Shown: positions 1 to 10,272 of the stretch, in pieces
Layout of the letters: every line of letters begins with the position of its first letter
Position numbering within the stretch: position 1 is the stretch's first letter
DNA from: Rhizobium sp. 16-449-1b
GTDB lineage: Bacteria; Pseudomonadota; Alphaproteobacteria; Rhizobiales; Rhizobiaceae
DNA length: 64,000 bases
Assembly (NCBI RefSeq): GCF_017741935.1
Contig: NZ_JAGHMH010000013.1
Coordinates: 248,001-312,000 of the forward strand
Direction of reading: 5' to 3'
The notes under the pieces: generated by a model
Database searches by the model: none
The model's input: only the letters and a program-made list of their open reading frames with translations
What the model was told of the DNA's origin: nothing
Made by a program: the position numbers and the translations under genes

Positions 1-1
1 A

Positions 2-130
2 AGCCGACTGGCCACAGTCGAGCGCCGCAGCCGGCGCCCCCGCGGCATCAAGTGGGAAGACCTGGCGCGAGACGAGATTCTCGAAACGCCGCCGCTAAAG
101 GAACTCGCCCACATGCGTGGCATCGTCTGA
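2..130 (+). CDS. C-terminal end of an unidentified protein (partial)
   Basis: An open frame runs in from the left edge without a stop and ends at TGA 128-130, giving about 42 residues that finish in ELAHMRGIV. The stretch is charged and rich in Arg and Glu. It ends 46 bases before the transporter binding-protein start, so it is probably the upstream member of the same operon. I do not recognise the family from this fragment. Confidence 0.45.
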   Translation, partial: SRLATVERRSRRPRGIKWEDLARDEILETPPLKELAHMRGIV

Positions 131-176
131 CGAAACATTACTGACGCTTCACCCAAAGACCAAGGAACAGCCACCA

Positions 177-1147
177 ATGCATCTTACACTCAACCGCCGC
201 CATTTCATGGGCCTGATGGGCGCCGCAGCGACCATGCCTATGATGAGCCGCATGGCCTCTGCCGCCACTCCGTTCAATTTCCAGGCCTCGTGGATCAACG
301 ATGCCGAATTCGCCGGCTATTTCCTCGCCGCCGACAAGGGCTACTACAAGGAAGCCGGCCTTGAGCTGGATTATCTCTCCGGCGGCCCGGACGTCATCCC
401 GGAAAGCTCGATCATTGCCGGCAAGGCCGACCTGACGCTGACCACCCCCGACACGACGATCAAGGCGATCGTCGAACAGGGCGCGCCGTTCAAGATCATC
501 GGCGCCCAGTACCAGAAGAACCCGATCGGCATCGTGTCGCTGGCCAAGAACCCGATCAAGGAACCGAAGGACCTGATCGGCAAGACGCTTGCCGTGCCGC
601 CGGTCAACGTCATCTCCGTCGAAGCCATGCTGAAGATCTCCGGCGTCGACCGCGCCCAGGTCAACATCGTGCCTTACGCCTATGACCCGACCCCGCTGAT
701 CAAGGGCGAGATCGACGCTTCGGTCGATTTCACCACCAACGTCCCCTTCACGATCAAGCAGGCCGGCGAAGAGGCAACCTCCTTCCTGCTTTATGACTTC
801 GGCTTCACCATCTTCAACGACACCGTCGTCGTCACCGAAGAGACGTTGAAGGCCAAGCGTAAGGAAATCGTCGCCTTCCTCAAGGCCAGCCGCAAGGGCT
901 GGGACGAAAACCTCAAGGATCCGGCGGCTTATCCGAAGACCTTTGCGGACAGCTGGTTCAAAGGCACCGGGCGTTCGATCGAGAACGAGGTCTATTTCAA
1001 CACCGCGCAGAAGCCGCTGATCGAAAATGCCAAGGGCGTCTATGCGATGAGCGAGGAAGCGATTGCCGCCAATATCGAGGCGCTCGCCGCCGTCGGCATC
1101 ACTGCCAAGCGCGAACACTTCGACACCACCGTTCTCGAAGAAGTTTG

Positions 1148-1148
<1 letters not shown>
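177..1148 (+). CDS. ABC transporter substrate-binding protein, NMT1/THI5-like
   Basis: This is the periplasmic binding protein of an importer in the NMT1/THI5 superfamily, whose members bind thiamine precursors, riboflavin, taurine or sulfonates. The ATG at 177 is chosen because AAGGAACAG precedes it and because it begins the export signal: NRRHFMGLMG (a possible Tat motif) followed by a hydrophobic run and an ASA cleavage site near residue 30. The mature part starts with FQASWINDAEFAGYFLAADK, the usual opening of THI5-like proteins. Length 323 aa is normal. The stop overlaps the ATPase start (TGATG), so the genes are translationally coupled. A pyrimidine or thiamine-like ligand is an inference; the family alone does not decide it. 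Confidence 0.85.
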
Positions 1149-1907
<759 letters not shown>

Positions 1908-1918
<11 letters not shown>

Positions 1919-3491
1919 CCAGGCCACAGCGACCGGTTTTCGGCATTGGTCCGCGCTCAGAAACGCGGCGATCTTGCTCGTCCTTTGGGAAGTCCTTGGC
2001 AGCTTCAAGCTCGTCGCCGGCGGCGCACTGCCGGCCCCGACAGACGTTCTCCTGCGCTTTTGGTCGGACCGCGGTGATTATCCGGGCCATATCCTCGCCA
2101 CCTTCCAAGGCGCATCGTTCGGCTTCCTGATTGGCAACGGGCTCGCCATCCTCGCCGGCATTCTCTTCGCTGTCTCGCCGGTTGCCGCAAGGCTCGGGCG
2201 CGGCCTCAATGTCGCGATCTTCGCGCTGCCGCCGATCGCTATTTCGCCGATCCTCGTGCTGACCTTTTCGGGCATGACGCCGCGTGTCGTGCTCGCTGCC
2301 CTCGGCTGTTATTTCGTCACCATGAGCGCCACCGTCACCGGCATCAGCCAGACGGATAAGCGCATGCTCGACGTCGTGCGCGCCTATGGCGGCGGACGGC
2401 TTGCGCTTCTGCGCCTCGTCGAAATCCGCGCCGCCCTCCCCGCCATCCTCGCCGGCCTGCGTGTTGCGGCTCCAGCCGCCGTGCTCGGCTCGATCCTGGC
2501 GGAATTCGGCGGCGGCGGCCGTTTCGGCCTCGGCGCCTATCTCATTGGTTCGCTTGGCCGCGCCGATCCCGCCCGCCTCTGGGGTATCGGCCTTGCCGCA
2601 ACCGCCATGGCGCTGATCGCCTACGGCATTTTCGCGCTTATCGAGGCCCGCCTCACCCGCTCCACCCGCGCCGTTACCGTCGCCGCAACACCGCCCGGCA
2701 TCCGTTCCGAGGGCGGCCTTGTGTCGATGATTGCCATCACCCTCACCTCGATCGCCCTCCCCTTTATCGTCTGGTGGCTGCTGTTAAAGGTGCTCGGCAC
2801 ACCGGCAATGATAGCCAAGACCCCGGCCGGCGTCTTCGATTATCTATTTCTCGCCCCCTCGGCGACCTCGGCTCAGACGCGCCTTCTCGCAGCGCTCGGC
2901 CAGACGCTGCCGATGACACTGATCGGCATGGCCGCAGGCCTCGCCTTCGCCTTCCTTCTGGCGCTCGCCTCGGTCGTGCGTCCTGGCATCGTCCGCTCGT
3001 TCATGCCGGTGGCGCTGGTCACGCAAACCATGCCGCTGGTGGCGCTGACGCCGCTTCTCGTTCTGCTTCTCGGCCGCGGGCCTTCGGTCATCCTCTGGAT
3101 CACCATTTCGGTCACCTTCTTCCCGGCCTTCGTCACGCTGGCGCAGGGGCTCGGCATGGTGTCGCGCGGCGCGCTCGATGTGGTGCGTGCCTATGGCGCC
3201 AGCCCCTTCGCCCAGCTGAGGCTGGTCTCGATCCCGGCATCCCTGCCCTATCTTTTCGCCGCCATGCGGCTTGCCGTGCCGCGCGCGCTTTTGGGCGTCA
3301 TGATCGCCGAATGGCTGGCGACCGGCACCGGGCTCGGCAATCTCCTGAACCAGTCGCGAGGCTATCTCGACTACGGCATGATCTGGACCGTCGCCGTGGT
3401 CTCGGTCCTCATCTCGGTTCTCTTCTATCAAATCGTCATCGTCATCGAACGGCACGTGCTGCGCAAACGCGGCATGCAGCCGGCGACCTGA
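1908..3491 (+). CDS. ABC transporter permease, two fused permease domains
   Basis: This inner-membrane permease of 527 aa contains two BPD_transp_1 modules in one chain, where related systems usually have one permease of about 260 aa acting as a dimer. Each half carries an EAA-type loop (VVRAYGGGRLALLRLVEIRA in the first, VVRAYGASPFAQLRLVSIPA in the second) and ends in an AEFGGGG or AEWLATGTGLG segment. The start at ATG 1908 lies inside the end of the ATPase gene. The fusion probably replaces the homodimer, so each half could specialise. The substrate is unknown. Confidence 0.88.
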
Positions 3492-3510
3492 AGCATTACA
3501 AGGAGTTTTC

Positions 3511-4266
3511 ATGACCACCGCAGCCGAAATCGCCGATCACAAATCATCCGTGCGCGAACGCGTATGGACCGAGTTGCGCAAGGTCGCTGTCGCCGACAGC
3601 CGCTTCCACTTCGATTTCGGTGAATTCATCGCCGATTTTGAGGGCGGAGAGGACGCGGTCAAACGGCTGACGAACAACGCCTACTATCGCGATGCCAAGC
3701 TGATTTTCATCACGCCCGACAACTGCCTCGACCGTCTGCGCCTCAAGGCGCTGCAGGACGGCAAGGTCGTGCTGATGACCACCTATTCGATCAAGCGTGG
3801 ATTCTGGTTGCTCGATCCGGTCAAGATCGCGCCGGAACTTTATCTCTACGCCTCCACCCTGGATGGCATGGAGCGGATCGGACAGCATCTGACGCTGGCC
3901 GACATCCAGGCAACACTGCCTGATGTCGACTACATGGTCACGGGTACCGGCGCCATCAACCTGGAAGGTGTCCGCTTCGGCAAGGGGCATGGTTTCTTCG
4001 ACGCCGAATGGGGCATGCTCTACCAGCTCGGCCGCATTTCGGTGGACACACCTTGCGCGGCCGTCGTCCATGACTGCCAGGTTCTTTCCGAAAAGCTGAT
4101 GCCCGACGTCTACGACACCGTCGTTGACGTCATCTTCACGCCGACGCGCACGATTGATGTCAGCAACCCGCACAAGCCGACCTGCGGCATCATCTGGGAT
4201 CGTCTCGACCAGCATATGTTCGATACCATCCCGCCGCTGCAAGAACTGAAGGCCATGGGCCTCTGA
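3511..4266 (+). CDS. 5-formyltetrahydrofolate cyclo-ligase family protein
   Basis: The 251-aa product resembles the 5-FTHF cyclo-ligase/MTHFS-like family, with the late GxGAINLEGVRFGKGHGFFD segment (residues ~143-165) that matches the family's glycine-rich region. True cyclo-ligases are about 180-200 aa, so this is a longer variant and need not act on folate. AAGGAG sits 7 bases before the ATG. It follows the permease by 19 bases and is likely in the same operon, which suggests a cofactor- or pyrimidine-related role for the transporter. Function is inferred from family only. Confidence 0.7.
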   Translation: MTTAAEIADHKSSVRERVWTELRKVAVADSRFHFDFGEFIADFEGGEDAVKRLTNNAYYRDAKLIFITPDNCLDRLRLKALQDGKVVLMTTYSIKRGFWLLDPVKIAPELYLYASTLDGMERIGQHLTLADIQATLPDVDYMVTGTGAINLEGVRFGKGHGFFDAEWGMLYQLGRISVDTPCAAVVHDCQVLSEKLMPDVYDTVVDVIFTPTRTIDVSNPHKPTCGIIWDRLDQHMFDTIPPLQELKAMGL

Positions 4267-4659
4267 CGATCGCTCCGAAGCCGCTGCTTGCGGCGACCTT
4301 TGCTGAACAAGCAGTGGTTTTGGATCGTTGAATCGATCTCGCCACGCTCGAATTGCACGACATTTCAAGCGTTCGGTGGGTGAACGAGCCCGCTCTAACT
4401 TCACCGCACTGGTATCGTGCTCCACGAAAATAGTGCCATATCAATCATGTCGCCTGCATGTTGACGGGCGGCATTTCGGCCGCGCTCCGAACGCCGGATT
4501 TCGGAAAACATCACGCTCCCAGATCCTGTACCATACTGCGATGCCCGGATTCTTCGCCAAGGGCGGAAAAAGCTGTTCGTTTTCGACGGCGGCAAAGCGA
4601 GTCGAATTCCGTTAACTTTAAAAGGCTTGCAAGGGAGAGAGAATCGCGGCACTCCTGAA
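4267..4659. other. Intergenic region upstream of repABC
   Basis: No convincing gene lies here. A small hairpin (GCCGC, loop TGCTT, GCGGC) around 4278-4292 just after the cyclo-ligase stop could help end transcription, but it has no T-run. I looked for the RepB site consensus GTTNNNNGCNNNNAAC and did not find it. Confidence 0.5.
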
Positions 4660-4698
4660 ATGCGGAATTTTGACGTTTCCTGGGTATTTTCCGCATAT
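4660..4698 (+). promoter_or_regulatory. repABC promoter with overlapping dyad (candidate RepA operator)
   Basis: A promoter-like pair TTGACG (4670-4675) and GCATAT (4693-4698) is separated by 17 bases. A perfect 8-base inverted repeat, ATGCGGAA (4660-4667) and TTCCGCAT (4689-4696), brackets the -35 and runs into the -10. RepA of repABC plasmids represses its own operon at a dyad overlapping the promoter, so this is the natural operator candidate. The repA ATG is only 9 bases after the -10, so the mRNA may be nearly leaderless or another promoter may exist upstream. Confidence 0.5.
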
Positions 4699-4706
4699 GT
4701 GAGCTG

Positions 4707-5954
4707 ATGGGCAAATTGATGACGAAGACCGCAAGCGCCGGCACTGGCCGCTCTCTACCGCTCCGATCCAAGATCGCGAGCCATTCCGCATCGCTGTCGG
4801 CTAAGCTCCAGGAGCATCAATCCAACATTTTCCCGCCCCACGCGCGTAAGACTATCCGGTCCTTCTCACCATCGGAAGCAGCAAAATTGTTGGGGGTGGC
4901 CGAAGGCTATCTGCGTACAATCGCTGTCGAGCTTGAAAAGAAAGCGTCGGAAGGCTCCGAACGCGACTTCAGCCCAGCGCTTGCAGGCGGGCGGCGGATG
5001 TATTCTGTGCAGGATATTGCCGCGATGCGGGCCTATCTCGACAAGCCCGCACGCTCGAACGGCCGCTATCTTCCGCACCGCCGTGATGGCGAGGAGCTGC
5101 AGGTCATTTCGGTGATGAATTTCAAGGGCGGCTCGGGCAAGACGACAACATCGGCGCATCTTGCGCAATATCTTGCGCTGCGCGGCTATCGTGTCCTGGC
5201 CATTGACCTTGACCCGCAGGCGAGCCTTTCGGCCTTGTTTGGCAACCAGCCCGAACTCGACGTTGGCGAGAACGAAACGGTGTACGGTGCCATTCGCTAC
5301 GATGAAGAGCGCCGCCCGATCCAGGAAATCATTCGCGGAACCTATATTCCCGAACTGCATATAATTCCGGGCAATCTCGAGCTTATGGAGTTTGAGCACG
5401 ACACGCCAAAGGCCCTGCTTCAGCGCAAACCCGATGACGTGCTCTTCTTCGCCCGCCTGCAGGCGGCGATTGGCGAGGTCGGGGATGCTTATGATGTGGT
5501 TGTGATCGATTGCCCGCCTCAGCTTGGCTTTCTCACACTTTCGGCCCTGACCGCCGCAACCTCTGTCTTGATCACGATCCATCCGCAAATGCTGGATGTG
5601 ATGTCCATGAACCAGTTTCTCGCGATGACCAGCGCCCTTCTCGATGAAATTGCGGAAGCCGGAGCGCAGGATCGGAACAACTGGATGCGCTATCTCGTCA
5701 CGCGCTTCGAGCCGACCGATGGCCCGCAGAACCAGATGGTTGCCTTTCTCCGTTCGATGTTCGGCGAGGATGTGCTCGTCAATCCGATGCTGAAAAGCAC
5801 CGCCATTTCCGACGCAGGCATTACAAACCAGACTCTTTTCGAGGTTGAACGCAGCCAGTTCACCCGATCGACCTATGACCGCGCGCTGGAATCGATGAAC
5901 AACGTCAACGCCGAGATCGAATCCCTGATCAAGGCGACATGGGGTAGATCATGA
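4707..5954 (+). CDS. repA: RepA, ParA-type partition ATPase
   Basis: RepA is the Walker-type ATPase that segregates repABC plasmids and, with RepB, represses the operon. The 415-aa chain has an N-terminal HTH region (about residues 50-115) and the deviant Walker A FKGGSGKTTTS at about 139-149. This is followed by VLAIDLDPQASLSALFG and the Walker B-like VVVIDCPPQLGF. ATG 4707 has no strong ribosome site; ATG 4719 is an alternative start. Its stop overlaps repB by 4 bases, the normal repAB arrangement. Confidence 0.95.
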   Translation: MGKLMTKTASAGTGRSLPLRSKIASHSASLSAKLQEHQSNIFPPHARKTIRSFSPSEAAKLLGVAEGYLRTIAVELEKKASEGSERDFSPALAGGRRMYSVQDIAAMRAYLDKPARSNGRYLPHRRDGEELQVISVMNFKGGSGKTTTSAHLAQYLALRGYRVLAIDLDPQASLSALFGNQPELDVGENETVYGAIRYDEERRPIQEIIRGTYIPELHIIPGNLELMEFEHDTPKALLQRKPDDVLFFARLQAAIGEVGDAYDVVVIDCPPQLGFLTLSALTAATSVLITIHPQMLDVMSMNQFLAMTSALLDEIAEAGAQDRNNWMRYLVTRFEPTDGPQNQMVAFLRSMFGEDVLVNPMLKSTAISDAGITNQTLFEVERSQFTRSTYDRALESMNNVNAEIESLIKATWGRS

Positions 5955-6943
5955 GCCGGAAGAACCTTCTATCCATGCTCCACAGCGAGCCAAAGGACGG
6001 ACAGCCAGCTGCCCCTCCCCCGCCTTCGCGACCGCATCTTGACGCCACGAAATCCAAACCGATGGCTGCCGTCAGCAAATCATTGGGTGATCTGAACGAT
6101 CGTAGCCGGCGAGCCAACGAGATCGAACGGAAGCTGGCCGAGGGCCAGGTCGTGGTCGAGCTCGAGACTGCCAGCATCGAGCCATCGTTCGTGCAGGATC
6201 GCATGGACGGAGATCTCGATGGTCTCGTCGCCTCGATACGAGAGCAAGGTCAACAGGTCCCCATCCTGGTTCGTCCTCATCCGAGCGAGCCCGGGCGATA
6301 CCAGGTTGCGTTCGGCCATCGCCGATTGCGCGCGCTCATCGAGTTGGGCCTTCAGGTCAAGGCCATCGTTCGCGACCTGACCGATGAACAGTTGGTTATC
6401 GCGCAGGGACAGGAAAACAACGAACGCGAGGATCTGACCTTCATCGAAAAGGCACGCTTCGCTGCGCGTCTTAAAGAGCGGTTCTCACGAGACGTGATTA
6501 CGGCGGCCATGTCGGTTGACAAGAGCGACCTCACGAGAATGTTCAATATCGTCGATGCCCTGCCGGCGGATCTGATCGATGCGATCGGTCGCGCGCCGGG
6601 CGTTGGGCGCCGTAGCTGGATCGAACTGGCTGAACTCCTCGAAAAAGCGCCATCACCGCAAGATGTGACAAGCTTCGCGCTCTCACTTCGAGCCCTGCCG
6701 TCACAGGATCGCTTCAAGGACACGTTGGCGCGCCTTAAGCCCCGCCGAATCGATCGGGGGATTCCCGACGTACTTGCGGCACTTGATGGGCAAAGGCTCG
6801 CTCAGGTCAAACAAAGCAAGGCGAAGGTGGAGCTCACAATCGACAGGAAGGCGACGCCTGACTTCGCCGCTTTCGTACTCGAGCAGCTTCCCACGCTCTA
6901 CGCAGATTATCGTGCAAGACAACACGCGAAGAAGGAAGCGTAA
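5951..6943 (+). CDS. repB: RepB, ParB-type partition protein
   Basis: RepB is the centromere-binding partner of RepA. The 330-aa protein has the ParB N-terminal domain with VPILVRPHPSEPGRYQVAFG then HRRLRA (about residues 98-125). An HTH region follows (LTFIEKARFAARLKERF onward), then the C-terminal RepB region. The start overlaps the repA stop (ATGA), so translation is coupled. The N-terminal 40 residues are Pro- and Lys-rich, as is usual for the family. Confidence 0.95.
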   Translation: MSRKNLLSMLHSEPKDGQPAAPPPPSRPHLDATKSKPMAAVSKSLGDLNDRSRRANEIERKLAEGQVVVELETASIEPSFVQDRMDGDLDGLVASIREQGQQVPILVRPHPSEPGRYQVAFGHRRLRALIELGLQVKAIVRDLTDEQLVIAQGQENNEREDLTFIEKARFAARLKERFSRDVITAAMSVDKSDLTRMFNIVDALPADLIDAIGRAPGVGRRSWIELAELLEKAPSPQDVTSFALSLRALPSQDRFKDTLARLKPRRIDRGIPDVLAALDGQRLAQVKQSKAKVELTIDRKATPDFAAFVLEQLPTLYADYRARQHAKKEA

Positions 6944-6948
6944 CCCGC

Positions 6949-6987
6949 AAAAGAAAAGAGCCCCCAAAACGTCGCCGTCTCGGAAGC
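6949..6987 (-). terminator. Intrinsic terminator of the ctRNA
   Basis: On the minus strand GCTTCCGAGAC (6987-6977) pairs with GTTTTGGGGGC (6970-6960), as 11 base pairs including several G-U pairs, around the loop GGCGAC. The U-rich tail TCTTTTCTTTT follows directly. It points away from repC and ends the antisense RNA next to the repB stop. Confidence 0.65.
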
Positions 6988-7010
6988 CCCTATCTGTCTA
7001 GCACCAGTAG
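6949..7010 (-). ncRNA. Antisense counter-transcribed RNA (ctRNA, inc-alpha)
   Basis: repABC replicons encode a small RNA, antisense to the repB-repC leader, that limits RepC synthesis and sets incompatibility. The 153-base repB-repC gap fits. Its minus strand ends in a good intrinsic terminator at 6949-6987, and a TTGACG element lies on the minus strand near 7036-7031. An RNA of about 60 nt would run from roughly 7010 to 6949, close to the size known for such RNAs. The 5' end is an estimate. Confidence 0.6.
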
Positions 7011-7096
7011 AATCGCATTTCCGGGAATCATCGTCAAGAGTCTTTGGCATCGTTTTGATGAGCGAATTTCTTTTGCCTGCTGAAAGGTGAAAGACG

Positions 7097-8311
7097 ATGC
7101 ATACGGGGAATGTGACGACGCCATTCGGGCGGCGGCCGGTGACGCTTGCCTTGGTCCGGCGTCAGCAGGCTGTCGCCGAACTGAAGGCGGGAAAAACAGC
7201 GGATAAATGGAAGGTCAAGCGGGACGCGTCGGCGGCCATGCAACAGCTGGGGCTTCAATCGAACAGCCTGGCGGTTCTCGACGCTCTGTTGAGCTTTCAT
7301 CCAGACAATGAGCTGCGCGAGGACGGACAGCTTATCGTTTACCCCTCGAACATCCAACTCTCCCTCAGAGCCAATGGAATGCCGGGTTCGACGCTGCGTC
7401 GGCATCTTGCGCTGCTCGTTGAGGCCGGCTTGATCGTGCGAAAGGACAGCGCGAACGGCAAACGCTATGCTCGCAAAGATGACGCGGGCGATGTGGAGAG
7501 TGCTTTCGGGTTTGACCTCTCCCCTCTTCTCGCACGATCAGAAGAGCTCGCGATCATGGCACAGGAGGTCATCGCAGCACGCGCAGCCTTGCGCAAGGCG
7601 AAAGAAGACCTGACGATCTGCCGGCGCGATGTTCGAAAACTGATCTCTGCGGCAATGGAAGAGGGCGCCGAAGGAGATTGGTATGCGGTAGAGGCTGTCT
7701 ACGTAGGCATGATTGGACGGTTGCCGCGAGTGGCAACAATCGAAGTTGTCGCCAGCATACTCGAAGAAATGCGGCTACTGAGAGAAGAAATCCTTAATCG
7801 ACTGGAAACGCAGGATAAATCAGATTATTCTAGCACCAATGCTGCTCAAGATGAGCGCCACATACATAATTCAAATCCCGAATCTCCTACAGAATCTGAA
7901 CCACGCTCTGAAGAAGAGCTGGGGGCGAAGTCGAATGAAGACAGCCGACCGAGGAGCGAGCCGCTCAAGGTGTTCCCACTGGGTACTGTTTTGAAGGCGT
8001 GCCCGCAGATAGTTGACTACGGTCCCGGCGGAAACGTCACGACGTGGCGCGATCTGATGTCCGCCGGCGTGGTCGTGCGGTCGATGATGGGGATCAGCCC
8101 TTCGGCCTATCAGGACGCATGCGGCGTGATGGGACCGGAAAATGCAGCCGTCACGGTTGCCTGCATGCTTGAACGAGCCAACATGATCAATTCTGCCGGC
8201 GGATACCTGAGAGATTTGACCAGCCGCGCTGAGCGCGGTGAATTTTCTCTTGGGCCGATGATCATGGCGCTGTTGAAAGCGAATGCGGATCTGGGCCGTA
8301 AGGTTGGATAG
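7097..8311 (+). CDS. repC: RepC, replication initiator
   Basis: RepC is the essential initiator of repABC plasmids, and the origin is normally inside its own gene. The 404-aa product opens with VTTPFGRRPVTLALVRRQ, which is characteristic of the family, followed by the winged-helix DNA-binding part (YPSNIQLSLRANGMPGSTLRRHLALLVEAGLIVRKDSANGKRY). The middle (about residues 235-290) is a low-complexity Ser/Glu-rich linker. GAAAGGTGAAAG precedes the ATG. Expression should be controlled by the antisense RNA in the leader. Confidence 0.95.
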   Translation: MHTGNVTTPFGRRPVTLALVRRQQAVAELKAGKTADKWKVKRDASAAMQQLGLQSNSLAVLDALLSFHPDNELREDGQLIVYPSNIQLSLRANGMPGSTLRRHLALLVEAGLIVRKDSANGKRYARKDDAGDVESAFGFDLSPLLARSEELAIMAQEVIAARAALRKAKEDLTICRRDVRKLISAAMEEGAEGDWYAVEAVYVGMIGRLPRVATIEVVASILEEMRLLREEILNRLETQDKSDYSSTNAAQDERHIHNSNPESPTESEPRSEEELGAKSNEDSRPRSEPLKVFPLGTVLKACPQIVDYGPGGNVTTWRDLMSAGVVVRSMMGISPSAYQDACGVMGPENAAVTVACMLERANMINSAGGYLRDLTSRAERGEFSLGPMIMALLKANADLGRKVG

Positions 8312-8432
8312 TGCAGCCCTTGGGGACGCGAGCGCTCGATTGGCCGTGGCGGCTGAATTGTCAAAGCGGAGGTTAGGAGGCGGTGTTGGATATTCGAGTG
8401 CGCACGGCTTTGACGACAGCTCGTGTCGAGCA

Positions 8433-8651
8433 TCAGTGTGGTGTTGCGAGGGAAGAGATAGCTGGGGCGCCGTCAGTTGTCGGCGATAGCGCGGAAGTCT
8501 TCAGATCAAGTATCCGAGCCGCGCTCTGTAGCAATTGTGCAAACGATCGATCGTTCACGCCATCGGCTTGGTTCAGCTGTGCTATCAATGGGTCGATCAG
8601 CATCTGCTGAATTGTAGGTTCCCAATCCACCGTTTCATCCTCCGTTGTCAT
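8433..8651 (-). CDS. Small hypothetical protein
   Basis: A 72-aa frame beginning MTTEDETVDWEPTIQQML reads as a compact amphipathic protein, with a DPLIAQLNQADGV segment and an alternating hydrophobic pattern through residue 50. It resembles short hypothetical proteins common on rhizobial plasmids, but I cannot name a family. The ribosome site is weak. It lies in the decayed region downstream of repC, so it may be relict. Confidence 0.4.
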   Translation of the reverse strand: MTTEDETVDWEPTIQQMLIDPLIAQLNQADGVNDRSFAQLLQSAARILDLKTSALSPTTDGAPAISSLATPH

Positions 8652-9036
8652 GACGCAGGATTATCACCCAAAGACGACGCAGATGTGTGGCAAGGGATCA
8701 CGTCTCGGTTACCGGCGCTAGACGAGCCGGTTAGGGTATCGAGTTGGATTCGCTAATATGGAACAGATCCAGGGAGCATGCTGGCTACCGGGTAAGATCA
8801 GTAGGCCTGAAGGACCGCTCTGCAACGCGATGACCGTTCTTAGAGCGGAGTGGCAAGATGCTCTGTTACAGAATTGAGGGCAGCGATGCTTCGCGACAGC
8901 AAAGCTTATTCGTACCCATCGCCAGTCCGTACTGCGAAAGATATTGACCCGGGAATGACGGAGGTAAGCGAGACGATCGGAAGCATGTGGACGGCACATA
9001 TGAATTCCTCACTGATCCCCTCCCCTGACCTATCCT

Positions 9037-9517
9037 TCACCGCAAGCGACACAATCTTGAGAGCTGCGATTGCGCCCAGTCTCTTGCTAGGTCCTGGGTA
9101 TCCGCGAGCCCGGATAGGAGGCCGCCAACGCCGTCGTCGATATCCATGCGGGCGTCCGTTATCCTGCAGGCCGCGGTGTCGAGCGTGACGTTCACTGTCA
9201 CCTTCCCCTCGATCGGTTCCAACTGGAACAACACGTTGTCGTCGGTTTCGCAGGGTCAGAAGTGCTTGAGCCCTTATCGACGTCAGGTCCCCCGCATTGC
9301 GGCAGACTTCGGCGGATATGACGTTGAAGCTCCTTGTTCGATTGGGGCCGACCGGTAGTTGTTCACAGAGACGAGCATTTGAGATCGCGTGGGCGACAGC
9401 CGGCCACTCGCTATTCGCCATAACCGATGTGCAGTTCGCCCAAGCGGGCGTTAGTGACAGCCAAAGCAATCCTGCTGACATGCACACGATCGGGTAAGTT
9501 GCCTGGTCGAAACTCAT
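9037..9517 (-). pseudogene. Frameshifted gene for a small secreted Cys-containing protein
   Basis: Two frames join into one plausible protein. The first starts at 9517 with a clear signal peptide (hydrophobic core SAGLLWLSL, cleavage near AWA) and runs to QALLTL. One base out of frame the reading continues as CETDDNVLFQLEPIEGKVTV to a stop at 9037. The change lies near 9255-9262 (minus-strand ACCCTGCG), where skipping one base restores about 160 aa with five spaced cysteines. The tail of the first frame turns Arg-rich and is typical out-of-frame sequence. Either the gene is dead or the assembly has a one-base error. Family unknown. Confidence 0.5.
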
Positions 9518-10155
9518 CGCTACCCCCTCTTGCGCTCCGAGAGGATGAGACCTGTTATTCCAGGGTTTTTGATGGCGACGAACGGCGCTGTTTTTGATGG
9601 TGCGCGGACGCCGAGCGGGCTGAGGGTCCCGCTCCCGATCTGAGGTCCTGGCTAAAGTTTAGGTCGAGACAGAAAATCTTTCTCCGTCGAGCCAGTCCAC
9701 CCTGCTTCCTGATCGCTGAGGCTAGCATCTACCAAAGGCTAATCGTCGTCGCTGTAGATGGCGTCGATCGACGGCGCTGGTAGAAACTGCTTTGCTGTCC
9801 GCGAGACGACGGCATTCTCAGACGCTATGCTATGGCGCAAACGTTGGTCCGTACGGGCTGAAGACGCCTCTCCCCTCCCCTGAGCACCCCATGGTCTCTG
9901 TTACTGTATTAGGCAGTCAGTCGCTGACACTTGATGCTGCGCTTCGACACGCGCTCGCAGGCGCTAACGCAGTTGCCGACACGACGCTGCTCTCGGAGCG
10001 AAATCGAATGCGGCCGACGCGCCTCCGCGATACGTGGCTTTGATGGATGCTTTGTTCTCCTTCTTTGCCAATCTCCGTGACCTCGGGACTATTGTCTGAA
10101 GGCATTGGATGCTGATTGTTATTGAATGCTATGTGGTATGTTTGTTTAAAAACAT

Positions 10156-10191
10156 AATTATTTCAATTGGTTAGCTTTGTGGGCCGCGGCC
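10156..10191 (+). repeat. Direct repeat copy 1 with 18-base perfect palindrome
   Basis: A 36-base unit made of an AT-rich part (AATTATTTCAATTGGTTAG) and a GC core. In this copy the core extends to the perfect palindrome TGTGGGCCGCGGCCCACA at 10178-10195. The same unit recurs 81 bases on. It could be a recombination, protein-binding or replication-related site. Confidence 0.6.
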
Positions 10192-10236
10192 CACACAGAT
10201 CAGATTGGCCCCTATTCTTTGTCATCCGATATTTAC

Positions 10237-10272
10237 AATGATTTCAATATGTTAAGTCTGTGGGCCGCGGCC
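10237..10272 (+). repeat. Direct repeat copy 2
   Basis: This unit matches copy 1 at 30 of 36 positions by eye. It keeps ATTTCAAT, GTTA and the full TGTGGGCCGCGGCC core but loses the last bases of the palindrome (it continues CCAACTG). The conserved block ends abruptly, as expected for a site copied by recombination or bound by the same protein. Confidence 0.6.

Noticed and set aside
4267-8432. A RepB centromere site (GTTNNNNGCNNNNAAC)
   Set aside because: I scanned the region before repA, the repB-repC gap and just after repC and found no match by eye; a computed search is needed.
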